6,775 nucleotides of DNA from Gammaproteobacteria bacterium (GCA_012965075.1 DTSY01000127.1:1-6775), one strand, 5' to 3'. Positions 1-6,637 are shown, numbered from the stretch's first letter. Program-made: numbers and translations. The notes: generated by a model not told the origin, from the letters alone.

Positions 1-1
1 G

Positions 2-340
2 GGATGGATTTTTGCTCCTTTGGCTTGGTGTATGGGGATTCCGTGGCAAGAATCTCAAGCAGCTGGTGAATTATTAGGAGTTAAGACTATTCTTAATGAA
101 TTTGTTGCCTATATTTATCTTGCTGACACGAGTACTTATGTCCTATCTGAAAAAAGCAGTTTAATTATGCTTTATGCTTTGTGTGGATTTGCAAATTTTA
201 GCAGTGTAGGGATACTCTTAAGTGGTATGAGTGCAATGGTCCCAGAAAGGCGTAAGGACTTAATCGCAGTTAGTGTAAAGGCTCTTTGGGCTGCCTTGCT
301 GGCTTCTTGCATGACTGGATTTATAGTAGGGATTCTTTAG
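2..340 (+). CDS. nupC: NupC-family concentrative nucleoside transporter, C-terminal part
   Basis: Partial gene open at the left edge; the reading frame runs from base 2 without a stop, so the TTG at 20 is an internal Leu and not the start. CNT transporters are inner-membrane proteins that import nucleosides with H+ or Na+. The visible frame contains the CNT signature G-x-K-x3-NEFVAY intact (bases 77-112), whose Glu (98-100) corresponds to a ribose-contacting Glu in the Vibrio CNT structure. The GFANFSS segment (about 185-205) holds the Phe, Asn and Ser positions that contact substrate in that family. The end, with PERR followed by a hydrophobic helix reaching GIL, is the usual CNT C-terminus, so the 3' end is intact. 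Its stop TAG (338-340) overlaps the stop of the convergent thymidine kinase gene, which suits a nucleoside-salvage pair. Family assignment is firm; ion and nucleoside preference cannot be read from this fragment. Confidence 0.93.
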   Translation, partial: GWIFAPLAWCMGIPWQESQAAGELLGVKTILNEFVAYIYLADTSTYVLSEKSSLIMLYALCGFANFSSVGILLSGMSAMVPERRKDLIAVSVKALWAALLASCMTGFIVGIL

Positions 341-918
341 ATACCTAGGTCTTTTTTATTAAAGTGTGCTCTACACAGAGGAACATATTTCTCGTTACCT
401 CCAATTTCTAATTGTTGCCCTTCACTGAGAATATTTCCTTTGCTGTCCAGTCTTACAACCATGGTTGCTTTTCTACCACACCAACAAACAGTTTTAATCT
501 CTTTTAGATTATCAGCCCAAGCTAATAGATATTTACTCCCTTCAAACAATTCTCCTTGAAAGTCGGTTCGAATACCAAACGCCAAAACAGCTATGTCCAA
601 CTCATCTACTATTCTGCCCAGTTGCGCAACTTGTTTTTTTTTCAAGAACTGGGCTTCGTCAATCAAAACACATTGTATTTTCTTTAGTTCTTTGTCTTCT
701 ATTAGGTTTTGGAATAAGTCAGTCGCTTCGGAAAAAGAATTAGCATCAGCACTTATACCTATTCGGGAAACAATTTTATTTTCTTCGTATCTATTGTCAC
801 CAGAAAATGTAAACATCTTGGTTTTCATGCCTCTTTCGAGATAATTGTGATTAGCTTGTAGTAAAGCAGTAGATTTTCCAGCATTCATTGATGAGTAGTT
901 AAAGTAGAGCTTAGCCAT
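337..918 (-). CDS. tdk: Thymidine kinase (type II, TK1-like)
   Basis: This enzyme phosphorylates thymidine (and deoxyuridine) to the monophosphate with ATP, in the cytoplasmic pyrimidine salvage pathway. The 193-residue protein opens like E. coli Tdk and carries the P-loop SSMNAGKST (residues 9-17), the Walker-B/catalytic DEAQF (87-91, general base Glu88), the conserved GIRTDFQGELF segment (115-125) and the lasso region GGNEKYVPLC (173-182). The structural zinc ligands C145, C147, C182 and H185 are all present with E. coli spacing. It is about 12 residues shorter than E. coli Tdk, missing only the variable C-terminal tail. The start is the ATG at 918-916; no convincing Shine-Dalgarno sequence lies upstream. 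It is divergent from the MATE gene and convergent with the nucleoside transporter, overlapping it by 4 bp. All catalytic and zinc residues are intact, so it is expected to be functional. Confidence 0.97.
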   Translation of the reverse strand: MAKLYFNYSSMNAGKSTALLQANHNYLERGMKTKMFTFSGDNRYEENKIVSRIGISADANSFSEATDLFQNLIEDKELKKIQCVLIDEAQFLKKKQVAQLGRIVDELDIAVLAFGIRTDFQGELFEGSKYLLAWADNLKEIKTVCWCGRKATMVVRLDSKGNILSEGQQLEIGGNEKYVPLCRAHFNKKDLGI

Positions 919-984
919 CAGATTAGTTTAGGTTTTGCTTCGATATTGGTCCAGTAATAAGTGTGATAGTATGCCACGCTCCAA
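919..984. promoter_or_regulatory. Divergent intergenic spacer between tdk and the MATE operon
   Basis: These 66 bp must carry the promoters of tdk (leftward) and probably of the five-gene rightward run, unless transcription enters from elsewhere. No hexamer pair is convincing. Rightward, TGTGATAGT (962-970) could be a TGn-extended -10 matching four of six positions, with no good -35 at normal spacing. Leftward, candidates match four of six at best. Neither flanking start codon has a recognisable Shine-Dalgarno sequence. The role is inferred from gene orientation rather than from motifs. Confidence 0.4.
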
Positions 985-2367
985 ATGTCACAGATAAAAG
1001 ATATCGAAGAAAATATTCAGGAAGAATCAATCGAGATTACTCATCCTGAAACTTTAAGTGTTTGGGGTTTAGCCTGGCCTCCAATTGTAGGAAATTTACT
1101 TTTTGCGAGTGTTGGTGTTATTTCGATTAAAGCGGTGGGCACTCTAGGGGCTGAGGCAGTAGCAGCTGTTGGGACTGGTCAGAGAATGGTTTGGGTCTTT
1201 CAGGCCCTTTTAATGGCTGTTATGACAGGAACTACAGCATTAGTAGCAAGAGCAGTTGGTTCTAAGAATATGATAGAAGCTGCGCATGTCACCAGACTTG
1301 CCATTGGAGTTAGCATAGCACTATCACTTATAACTACACTTGTGATTGTATTGTTTGCAGAAAAATTTATCGGAATTTTTGGTTTAGATCCAGTTGCACA
1401 AGAATTAGCTGTTACTTATTTAACAATTTCAATTTTATTTATTCCATTTATGGCAATCGGGATGGTAATAGGCGCAGCATTAAGAGCTGCCGGAGATGTA
1501 AAAACTCCGATGTATATTGGTATTTTTACTAATATTATTGCGATTTATCTTCTTTTAGGTCTCGTCAATGGTCAGTATGGAATGCCTAAGCTAGGCATAC
1601 TAGGAGCTGCTTTAGCCATGGGTATCTCTTTTACAATTGGTGCAGCAATTCAACTATATTTGTGGTTAGCCAATAAATTAGTTGTACCATTAGGAAAAGC
1701 TGGATCTTTTACGAAAGAAAGGCTAAGGCAATTAATTACTATTAGCTATCCAGCAGGTATAGAAAGTTTCGTCTTCCAATTTGGAATGTTATCTTTCTTC
1801 TGGATAGTTGCTATGTATGGAACAGAAGAAGTAGCAGCCTATAATATTGGAGTCAATATATTGATGTTGTCTTTTATTCTGGGAAATGGTTTTTCCGTGG
1901 CCGCCGCAACATTATCGGGTCAATTCCTTGGAGCTTCAGACCCAGTTGCAGCATACAAGAGTGGTTACCAAGCTGCTGGAATGACCATGTTAGCAATGAG
2001 CTTGAGTGGCCTTCTTTTAGCTTTTTTTGCCGAACCTATCGCTTGGTTTTTTATTCAGGATGAAGAAGTAGTTAAGTTCGCGGTCATCTTTGTGTGGATT
2101 TTTGCAATGGCTCAACCCTTTATGGCATTAGAGTTTTCTCTTGGAAGCACCTTGAGAGGAGCAGGAGATACCAGATCGCCTCTCGTCATAACCATTATTG
2201 GTTTATTAGTAATAAGAGTTCCTATTGCTTTCTTGCTTTACTACTTGGAAATGCCCGTACAGTGGATCTTCGCTACTTTAATCATAGATTACTTTGTTAA
2301 AGGAATTCTTCTGATCACTCGTTATAGATCAAAAAGATGGATGAAAGTGCTAAAAACCTCTTCCTAG
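985..2367 (+). CDS. MATE-family multidrug/toxin efflux transporter
   Basis: This is an inner-membrane antiporter of the MATE family (NorM/DinF-like), which exports drugs, toxic metabolites or other small organic molecules using H+ or Na+ gradients. The 460-residue length and about twelve hydrophobic segments in two homologous halves are typical. The repeat signature appears in both halves: ALRAAGDVKTP (about 165-175) and TLRGAGDTRSP (389-399). GTLGAEAVAAVG (52-63) and YGTEEVAAYNIG (278-289) are the matching post-TM1 and post-TM7 motifs. Residues 1-25 are a polar, acidic N-terminal tail. By eye the usual TM1 Asp of NorM/DinF proteins is Ser47 here, with Lys49 nearby. ATG 985 is the only start before an in-frame stop at 967-969; no Shine-Dalgarno is evident, and an out-of-frame 8-codon ORF (971-997) overlaps the start. 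It is the first gene of a tightly spaced run, 15 nt before the next gene. Substrate unknown. Confidence 0.93.
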   Translation: MSQIKDIEENIQEESIEITHPETLSVWGLAWPPIVGNLLFASVGVISIKAVGTLGAEAVAAVGTGQRMVWVFQALLMAVMTGTTALVARAVGSKNMIEAAHVTRLAIGVSIALSLITTLVIVLFAEKFIGIFGLDPVAQELAVTYLTISILFIPFMAIGMVIGAALRAAGDVKTPMYIGIFTNIIAIYLLLGLVNGQYGMPKLGILGAALAMGISFTIGAAIQLYLWLANKLVVPLGKAGSFTKERLRQLITISYPAGIESFVFQFGMLSFFWIVAMYGTEEVAAYNIGVNILMLSFILGNGFSVAAATLSGQFLGASDPVAAYKSGYQAAGMTMLAMSLSGLLLAFFAEPIAWFFIQDEEVVKFAVIFVWIFAMAQPFMALEFSLGSTLRGAGDTRSPLVITIIGLLVIRVPIAFLLYYLEMPVQWIFATLIIDYFVKGILLITRYRSKRWMKVLKTSS

Positions 2368-2370
2368 ATT

Positions 2371-2376
2371 TATAAT
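2371..2376 (+). promoter_or_regulatory. Possible -10 box (TATAAT) immediately before the alkylsulfatase-like gene
   Basis: A perfect TATAAT lies in the 15-nt gap after the MATE stop and ends 6 nt before the ATG at 2383. If used, transcription would start at about the A of the start codon and give a leaderless mRNA, consistent with the absence of a Shine-Dalgarno sequence here. No acceptable -35 hexamer sits 16-18 nt upstream and no TGn extension is present. In AT-rich DNA this hexamer can occur by chance. Confidence 0.25.
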
Positions 2377-2382
2377 ATTGTA

Positions 2383-4086
2383 ATGAAGTATGTTTCTTTC
2401 ATTCTCATATCTTTTTTCTTGTTTGGATGTGATTCAACTCAAGATACTAAAATCATTCCACCATTAGCACCATCAGATTTAATTGAGCATTCTCAAGAAT
2501 TTGAGAAACAAGTTATATCTGTTTCGGAAAAAATCCATGTTGCTATTGGCTATTCCTTAGCTAACTCAATTATGGTCGAAGCGGAAGAAGGGAAAATAAT
2601 AATAGATACTACAGGAACCATAGAAACAGGGAGGGAGGTAAGATCCTTATTTGATCGCCTCAACCCTTATCCAATTAAAGCAGTTATATACACGCATAAT
2701 CATGGTGATCATGTTTTTGGGGCAAGGGCATTTGTAGATAATTCAGAAACTGAAGTTATTGCGCACGAAACCACAGAAGAATATATAAATCGAATACTAG
2801 GAATCCTTAGGCCGATTATTAACAAAAGATCATCCCGAATGTTTGGATCATTCTTTCCTGAAGAGGCCATTGAAAATAATGGCATAGGCCCTTTTTTAGA
2901 GATAGGTAGAGAAGGAAGACAAACCAGTCTGGTTTATCCAACTAAAAAATTTGATGAGTCTCTAGAACTGTCTATATCTGGTTTAGATATTCATCTGTTT
3001 CATGCACCAGGAGAGACTAATGATCAGATATTTGTTTGGATACCCAAATACAAAGCTCTTTTTCCTGGTGATAATTTTTACAGAGCCTTTCCAAATTTAT
3101 ACACCATCAGAGGAACACCCTATAGAGACCTTGCAGGATGGGTAAAAAGCATAGACATGATGAGGTACTTAGAGCCTGATTTATTGATACCCAGTCATAG
3201 TAAACCCATAAAAGGAGCAAAAGAAATTAGAAAACACTTAACTGACTATAGGGATGCCATTCAGTTTGTTCATGATCAGACTGTCCGTTTAATAAATAAA
3301 GGAATGACTCCTGACCAGATAGCTAACCAAATTCAATTACCCGAACATCTAAAGAGTTCGCCATTTCTTAAAGAGTTCTACGGAACACCACAGTGGTCTT
3401 CTAAGAATGTATTTACCGGTTACTTGGGCTGGTTTGATGGTAACCCTTCAACGCTTAATCCAGTTTCTGAAGTTGAGGAAGCGGAAAGAATAATTAAGTT
3501 GTCAGGTGGTAGATCTAAAATATTCAGTGAAGCTAAGAAATCATTAGATGAAAAAGACTATCAATGGGCCTTGCAGCTAACTGATTATTTATTGTTAGAT
3601 GATCCAAGTGATGTAGAAACTAAGAAGATCAGAACCTCCGCATTAAATTTCTTGGGTGAGATGAGTGCTAATCCCAATGCGAGGTATTATTACCTTTCCA
3701 GCGCAGCAGAACTTTTACCAACCTTTAAAGAACCCCCTTTACTTACACCAACAAAAGAAACTATTGAAAACTTACCCATAGAAATAGTCTTTGAAATTTT
3801 AAAGGTAAACTTAATTCCAGAACAAGCTAGGGATAAAAATTTGCATTTATCTATCAAATTTACGGATTCTCTTAAATCTTTTTCGTTGATACTTAGAAAT
3901 GGAGTTCTTGAAGTACAGCCTTTCGAAATAGGAGGGTCTAGTGTGCAGATAGAAACAGATGAAGTTTCTTGGAAGGAAGTAGTTACCGGAAATAGAAGTC
4001 TTCCAGTGTCTATGGCAACTGGATTATTATCTGTTACAGGAGATAGGGTTAGTTTAATAAATTTTTTCAACTCGTTCAGGGAGTAA
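2383..4086 (+). CDS. Alkylsulfatase-family metallo-beta-lactamase-fold hydrolase, lipoprotein
   Basis: Related to type III alkylsulfatases (SdsA1, E. coli YjcS), dinuclear-zinc enzymes that cleave alkyl sulfate esters. The 567-residue protein has a lipoprotein signal peptide with lipobox LFGC (13-16); Asp17 after the Cys favours inner-membrane retention under the E. coli Lol rule. The beta-lactamase domain (about 45-285) carries the zinc motif THNHGDH (104-110), then APGETNDQ (208-215), FPGDN (227-231) and PSH (270-272). E211 and D230 have the same 19-residue spacing as SdsA1 E280 and E299, but the second is Asp instead of Glu. Residues 286-430 match the alkylsulfatase dimerization domain (FTGYLGWFDGNP at 344-355), and about 450-567 the SCP2-like C-terminal domain. 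This GDN-type subgroup is often annotated only as MBL-fold or alkyl sulfatase, so the true substrate (alkyl sulfate or another ester) is unproven. ATG 2383 is set by the signal peptide; no Shine-Dalgarno is visible. Confidence 0.9.
   Translation: MKYVSFILISFFLFGCDSTQDTKIIPPLAPSDLIEHSQEFEKQVISVSEKIHVAIGYSLANSIMVEAEEGKIIIDTTGTIETGREVRSLFDRLNPYPIKAVIYTHNHGDHVFGARAFVDNSETEVIAHETTEEYINRILGILRPIINKRSSRMFGSFFPEEAIENNGIGPFLEIGREGRQTSLVYPTKKFDESLELSISGLDIHLFHAPGETNDQIFVWIPKYKALFPGDNFYRAFPNLYTIRGTPYRDLAGWVKSIDMMRYLEPDLLIPSHSKPIKGAKEIRKHLTDYRDAIQFVHDQTVRLINKGMTPDQIANQIQLPEHLKSSPFLKEFYGTPQWSSKNVFTGYLGWFDGNPSTLNPVSEVEEAERIIKLSGGRSKIFSEAKKSLDEKDYQWALQLTDYLLLDDPSDVETKKIRTSALNFLGEMSANPNARYYYLSSAAELLPTFKEPPLLTPTKETIENLPIEIVFEILKVNLIPEQARDKNLHLSIKFTDSLKSFSLILRNGVLEVQPFEIGGSSVQIETDEVSWKEVVTGNRSLPVSMATGLLSVTGDRVSLINFFNSFRE
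4078..4083 (+). promoter_or_regulatory. Ribosome binding site of the crotonase gene
   Basis: AGGGAG lies inside the last codons of the upstream gene, with 7 nt between it and the ATG at 4091. It is the only strong Shine-Dalgarno sequence in the run; the other starts have weak (GAAGG at 4853-4857 before 4868) or no match. It supports ATG 4091 as the start and suggests this gene can recruit ribosomes efficiently despite being internal to the operon. Confidence 0.65.
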
Positions 4087-4090
4087 AAAT

Positions 4091-4864
4091 ATGTCAGCAG
4101 AAATAGATCTCAATGTGTCCTTGAAAAACCAAGTAGGGGTAGTGGAAATCAACAGGCCTCCAAATAATCACTTTGATTACAAACTGATTTCTTATATCGC
4201 TGATTGCTTTGATAATTTTGATAAAGATATTAATTGCAGATGCATAGTCCTTTGCTCGGACGGAAAGCATTTTTGTGCAGGTGCTAATTTTGGTAAAGAT
4301 AGGGACATGCAAGATAAGGCTGATCCTTACTCTGAACTGTACACTCAAGCGGTCCGACTTTTTAAGAATAAGAAGCCAGTTATAGCTGCAGTACAAGGAG
4401 GAGCTATAGGCGGTGGTTTAGGACTGTCCTTAGTTGCAGACTTTAGGATTGGTTGTCCTGAATCAAGATTTAGTGCAAATTTCTCTAGATTAGGTTTCCA
4501 TCAGGGGTTTGGAACTACCGTAACTTTGCCTCGAGTTGTCGGTCCTCAGAATGCAGCTATGATGATGTTGACAGGTAGAAGATTAAAAGGGCAAGAAGCA
4601 TTTGATGTAGGTCTTATTGATTATCTTGTTCCTTTAAATGAAGTAAGAAGTAAAGCAATTGAGTTAGCTGAAGAAATTTCAGAATCAGGCCCCTTAGCTG
4701 TCCAGTCCATTAGGGCAACTATAAGAGCTGGTTTGGCTGAGCAAGTAGAGGAGATAGTTTCTTGGGAACTATCCGAACAAGTTCGCCTGCAATCTACTAA
4801 AGATTTTAAAGAAGGAATAAAAGCTTCTTTAGAAAGAAGAAAACCTAAATTTGAAGGTTCCTAA
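4091..4864 (+). CDS. Crotonase-fold (enoyl-CoA hydratase/isomerase family) protein, atypical active site
   Basis: Crotonase-superfamily enzymes act on acyl-CoA thioesters, stabilising an enolate in an oxyanion hole; members include hydratases, isomerases, hydrolases and dehalogenases. At 257 residues it has the normal full length. The oxyanion-hole segments are intact: HFCAGANF (60-67) and QGGAIGGGLGL (102-112). LPRVVG (146-151), MMLTGRRLKGQEAFDVGLID (158-177) and a C-terminal helical region ending in ERRKPKF follow the family pattern. By hand alignment to rat enoyl-CoA hydratase, Glu144 falls on G111 and Glu164 on F131, so both hydratase catalytic residues are missing; the active-site strand reads NFSRLGFHQGFG (130-141) with His137 a possible polar residue. 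A true syn-hydratase is therefore doubtful, and the product should be read as crotonase family, reaction unknown. It starts 4 nt after the previous stop with a good ribosome binding site and ends 3 nt before the aminotransferase. Confidence 0.9.
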   Translation: MSAEIDLNVSLKNQVGVVEINRPPNNHFDYKLISYIADCFDNFDKDINCRCIVLCSDGKHFCAGANFGKDRDMQDKADPYSELYTQAVRLFKNKKPVIAAVQGGAIGGGLGLSLVADFRIGCPESRFSANFSRLGFHQGFGTTVTLPRVVGPQNAAMMMLTGRRLKGQEAFDVGLIDYLVPLNEVRSKAIELAEEISESGPLAVQSIRATIRAGLAEQVEEIVSWELSEQVRLQSTKDFKEGIKASLERRKPKFEGS

Positions 4865-4867
4865 ATA

Positions 4868-5995
4868 ATGAAATTTCCTTCCTTTGATTTGGAAAGAATC
4901 CAATCACTCTACGAGAATTCTGTAGAGGTTAATCTTACTGAAAGTGGAATTGAGCCTTTATCTCTAAAGGAACTAATGAATGCAGAGGAGCTTGAAGAAC
5001 TTTTAAATTTACCCATCGGTTATGGCTATACACAGGGAACCCCTTTATTAAGAAAAAGAATATCTGATCTTTATGATGGTTTTGATGAAAATAATGTACT
5101 AGTAACTTCTGGTTCATCAGAAGCCATTTTTTTATCTGCTGTGTTGACAGTTTCTGAAGGAGATAAGGTGGTTATGATGACACCTAATTATCTATCTTTT
5201 AACGGTATTGCTGAAGCACTAGGAGCTGAGGTTGATTACGTTTCTTTAATTAAAAAAGAAAAATGGGAGTGGGATATAGATAAATTGACTGAAGTTGTAG
5301 AAGATAAAACTAAAGTTATTTCCATCTGTAATCCTAACAACCCAACCGGTTCGGTGTTATCTAGTAAACAGATGAAAGATATTATTGAGATAGCTAGAAA
5401 GGTTGATGCTTACATACTCGTTGATGAGGTATACATAGGGGCTGAACTATCTTCTGATAAGACCAAGAGTTTTTTGGGTATGTATGAAAAAACAATAGTC
5501 ACATCTAGTCTTTCAAAGTCATATTCACACCCAGGGTTGAGGATTGGTTGGATTATTTCCGATAACAGCTTTGTACAGGAAGCTTGGGCTGTTAAAGATT
5601 ACATTACCATAGCCAGTTCAAGTCTTTCTCAACATATAGCCTCTAAAGTTTTGGAACCTGAAACTATTTCTAGATTAAGGTCTAGGACAAGTGAATTACT
5701 TAATGGAAATCTTAAAACTTTCTCAGACTGGATCCTGCCATATTCTAATCACCTTTCTTTCTTAAAGCCTGAAGCCGGAGGTTTTGCTTTCGTGGAGTAT
5801 GATATGGATGTGAACAGCACTGATTTAATTCATGATTTAAGGACCAATGAAGGGGTATTTATAGTCCCTGGAGATAGTTTTGGTATGGAAAATTTTTTTC
5901 GAGTAGGTCTCGGGTCCGAGCCGGGAGAATTCAAAAAGGGACTAGACCTTTTATCTAAAGGATTAACCAGAATATTCCCTCACATTTTCGCTTAG
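4868..5995 (+). CDS. Class I/II PLP-dependent aminotransferase
   Basis: Cytoplasmic fold-type I PLP enzyme; the family transfers amino groups between amino acids and 2-oxo acids, and some members catalyse other PLP chemistry. Visible motifs in order: GYGYTQGTPLLR (51-62), phosphate-loop SGSSEAI (81-87), NPNNPTG (155-161), cofactor-contacting D186 and Y189 in DEVY, SLSKSYSHPGLRIGW (214-228) with Schiff-base Lys217 and phosphate-contacting Arg225, and FFRVG (343-347) with Arg345 placed to bind the substrate carboxylate. All expected catalytic residues are present. The opening VNLTESGIEPLSL and the VDEVYIGAEL and VPGDSFGM segments resemble, from memory, a little-characterised subgroup near capreomycidine synthase-like aminotransferases; substrate is unknown. 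At 375 residues it is full length. It starts 3 nt after the crotonase stop with a weak GAAGG 10 nt upstream, so it is very likely cotranscribed and probably translationally coupled. Confidence 0.92.
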   Translation: MKFPSFDLERIQSLYENSVEVNLTESGIEPLSLKELMNAEELEELLNLPIGYGYTQGTPLLRKRISDLYDGFDENNVLVTSGSSEAIFLSAVLTVSEGDKVVMMTPNYLSFNGIAEALGAEVDYVSLIKKEKWEWDIDKLTEVVEDKTKVISICNPNNPTGSVLSSKQMKDIIEIARKVDAYILVDEVYIGAELSSDKTKSFLGMYEKTIVTSSLSKSYSHPGLRIGWIISDNSFVQEAWAVKDYITIASSSLSQHIASKVLEPETISRLRSRTSELLNGNLKTFSDWILPYSNHLSFLKPEAGGFAFVEYDMDVNSTDLIHDLRTNEGVFIVPGDSFGMENFFRVGLGSEPGEFKKGLDLLSKGLTRIFPHIFA

Positions 5996-6004
5996 TTTAA
6001 ACCT

Positions 6005-6619
6005 ATGAAGTTATACGATTACAATGGAGCACCCAATCCACGAAGGGTTAAGATCTTTGCAGCTGAAAAAAACATAGAGCTTGAGTTAATTCATTGTGAT
6101 TTAGCTAAAGGAGAACATAAAACACCGGAGTTTATAGTTAAGAGCCCAAGTGGAAAGATTCCTGTTCTAGAGCTAGATGATGGTCGTTGTATTTCAGAAT
6201 CAGTCGCTATTTGTCGTTATTTAGAAGAGGTTCATCCTGAGCCAAATTTATTCGGTTCCAACCCCTACGAATTGGCTTATATTGAGAGCAGGAACCGTCA
6301 TCTTGAACTTGAACTCTGGACACAAATAGGAACCTCATGGGTGAATGGTCCCATAGTAGGCAGATTGGGTAGATTTAAACAGATAAAAGAAGCTAAAGAA
6401 GCTAGCGACAAGAATACAGAAAAGTTTTACGAAAGACTCAATGAAGAATTAGCTGTTACTCAGTTTGTAGCAGGAGATAGATTTACCATTGCTGATATTA
6501 CTCTTTTAACAGCCATAGACTTCGCTACAGCCATGGTAGATTTAAAACCAGATCCTGTCTTAACGAATTTATATAGATGGCATAAGGAAGTTTCAGATCG
6601 GCCCAGCTCAAAGATATAG
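6005..6619 (+). CDS. Glutathione S-transferase family protein
   Basis: Cytosolic GST-fold protein expected to bind glutathione and conjugate it to, or remove it from, electrophilic compounds. The 204 residues form the usual two domains: a thioredoxin-like N-terminal half (1-80) with the start motif APNPRRVKIFAAEKNIELE (9-27), cis-Pro53 in GKIPVLE and the gamma-glutamyl-binding SES (64-66), then a helical C-terminal half with the N-capping-box motif FTIADI (160-165) and a YRWHKEVSDRPS ending normal for bacterial GSTs. The catalytic Ser/Cys/Tyr is not obvious; Asn11 or nearby residues occupy that place in related bacterial GSTs, so activity type is uncertain. It starts 9 nt after the aminotransferase stop with no clear Shine-Dalgarno sequence and is the last gene of the rightward run, ending 18 nt from the convergent amidohydrolase-like gene. 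No terminator hairpin is visible after it. Confidence 0.92.
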   Translation: MKLYDYNGAPNPRRVKIFAAEKNIELELIHCDLAKGEHKTPEFIVKSPSGKIPVLELDDGRCISESVAICRYLEEVHPEPNLFGSNPYELAYIESRNRHLELELWTQIGTSWVNGPIVGRLGRFKQIKEAKEASDKNTEKFYERLNEELAVTQFVAGDRFTIADITLLTAIDFATAMVDLKPDPVLTNLYRWHKEVSDRPSSKI

Positions 6620-6637
6620 AAGAAAAGAAGAAGGAAA

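Noticed and set aside
593..844. 83-residue plus-strand ORF inside tdk
   Set aside because: Lies entirely opposite a thymidine kinase gene with all catalytic motifs; no recognisable domain and no ribosome binding site.
962..992. TGTGA (962-966) and TCACA (988-992) as a CRP-like operator or hairpin
   Set aside because: The half-sites are 21 nt apart rather than 6, and the right half lies inside the coding sequence; 5-bp arms are expected by chance.
3690..4070. 126-residue minus-strand ORF opposite the alkylsulfatase C-terminal domain
   Set aside because: The plus-strand frame is continuous and fits the SCP2-like domain; the antisense product resembles nothing.
4094..4396. 100-residue minus-strand ORF opposite the crotonase gene
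   Set aside because: Shadow of a clearly coding frame; the translation shows no family motif.
5909..5920. CTCGG-GT-CCGAG palindrome in the aminotransferase gene
   Set aside because: The 2-nt loop is too tight for a stable hairpin, it encodes the conserved region after Arg345, and no U-tract follows.
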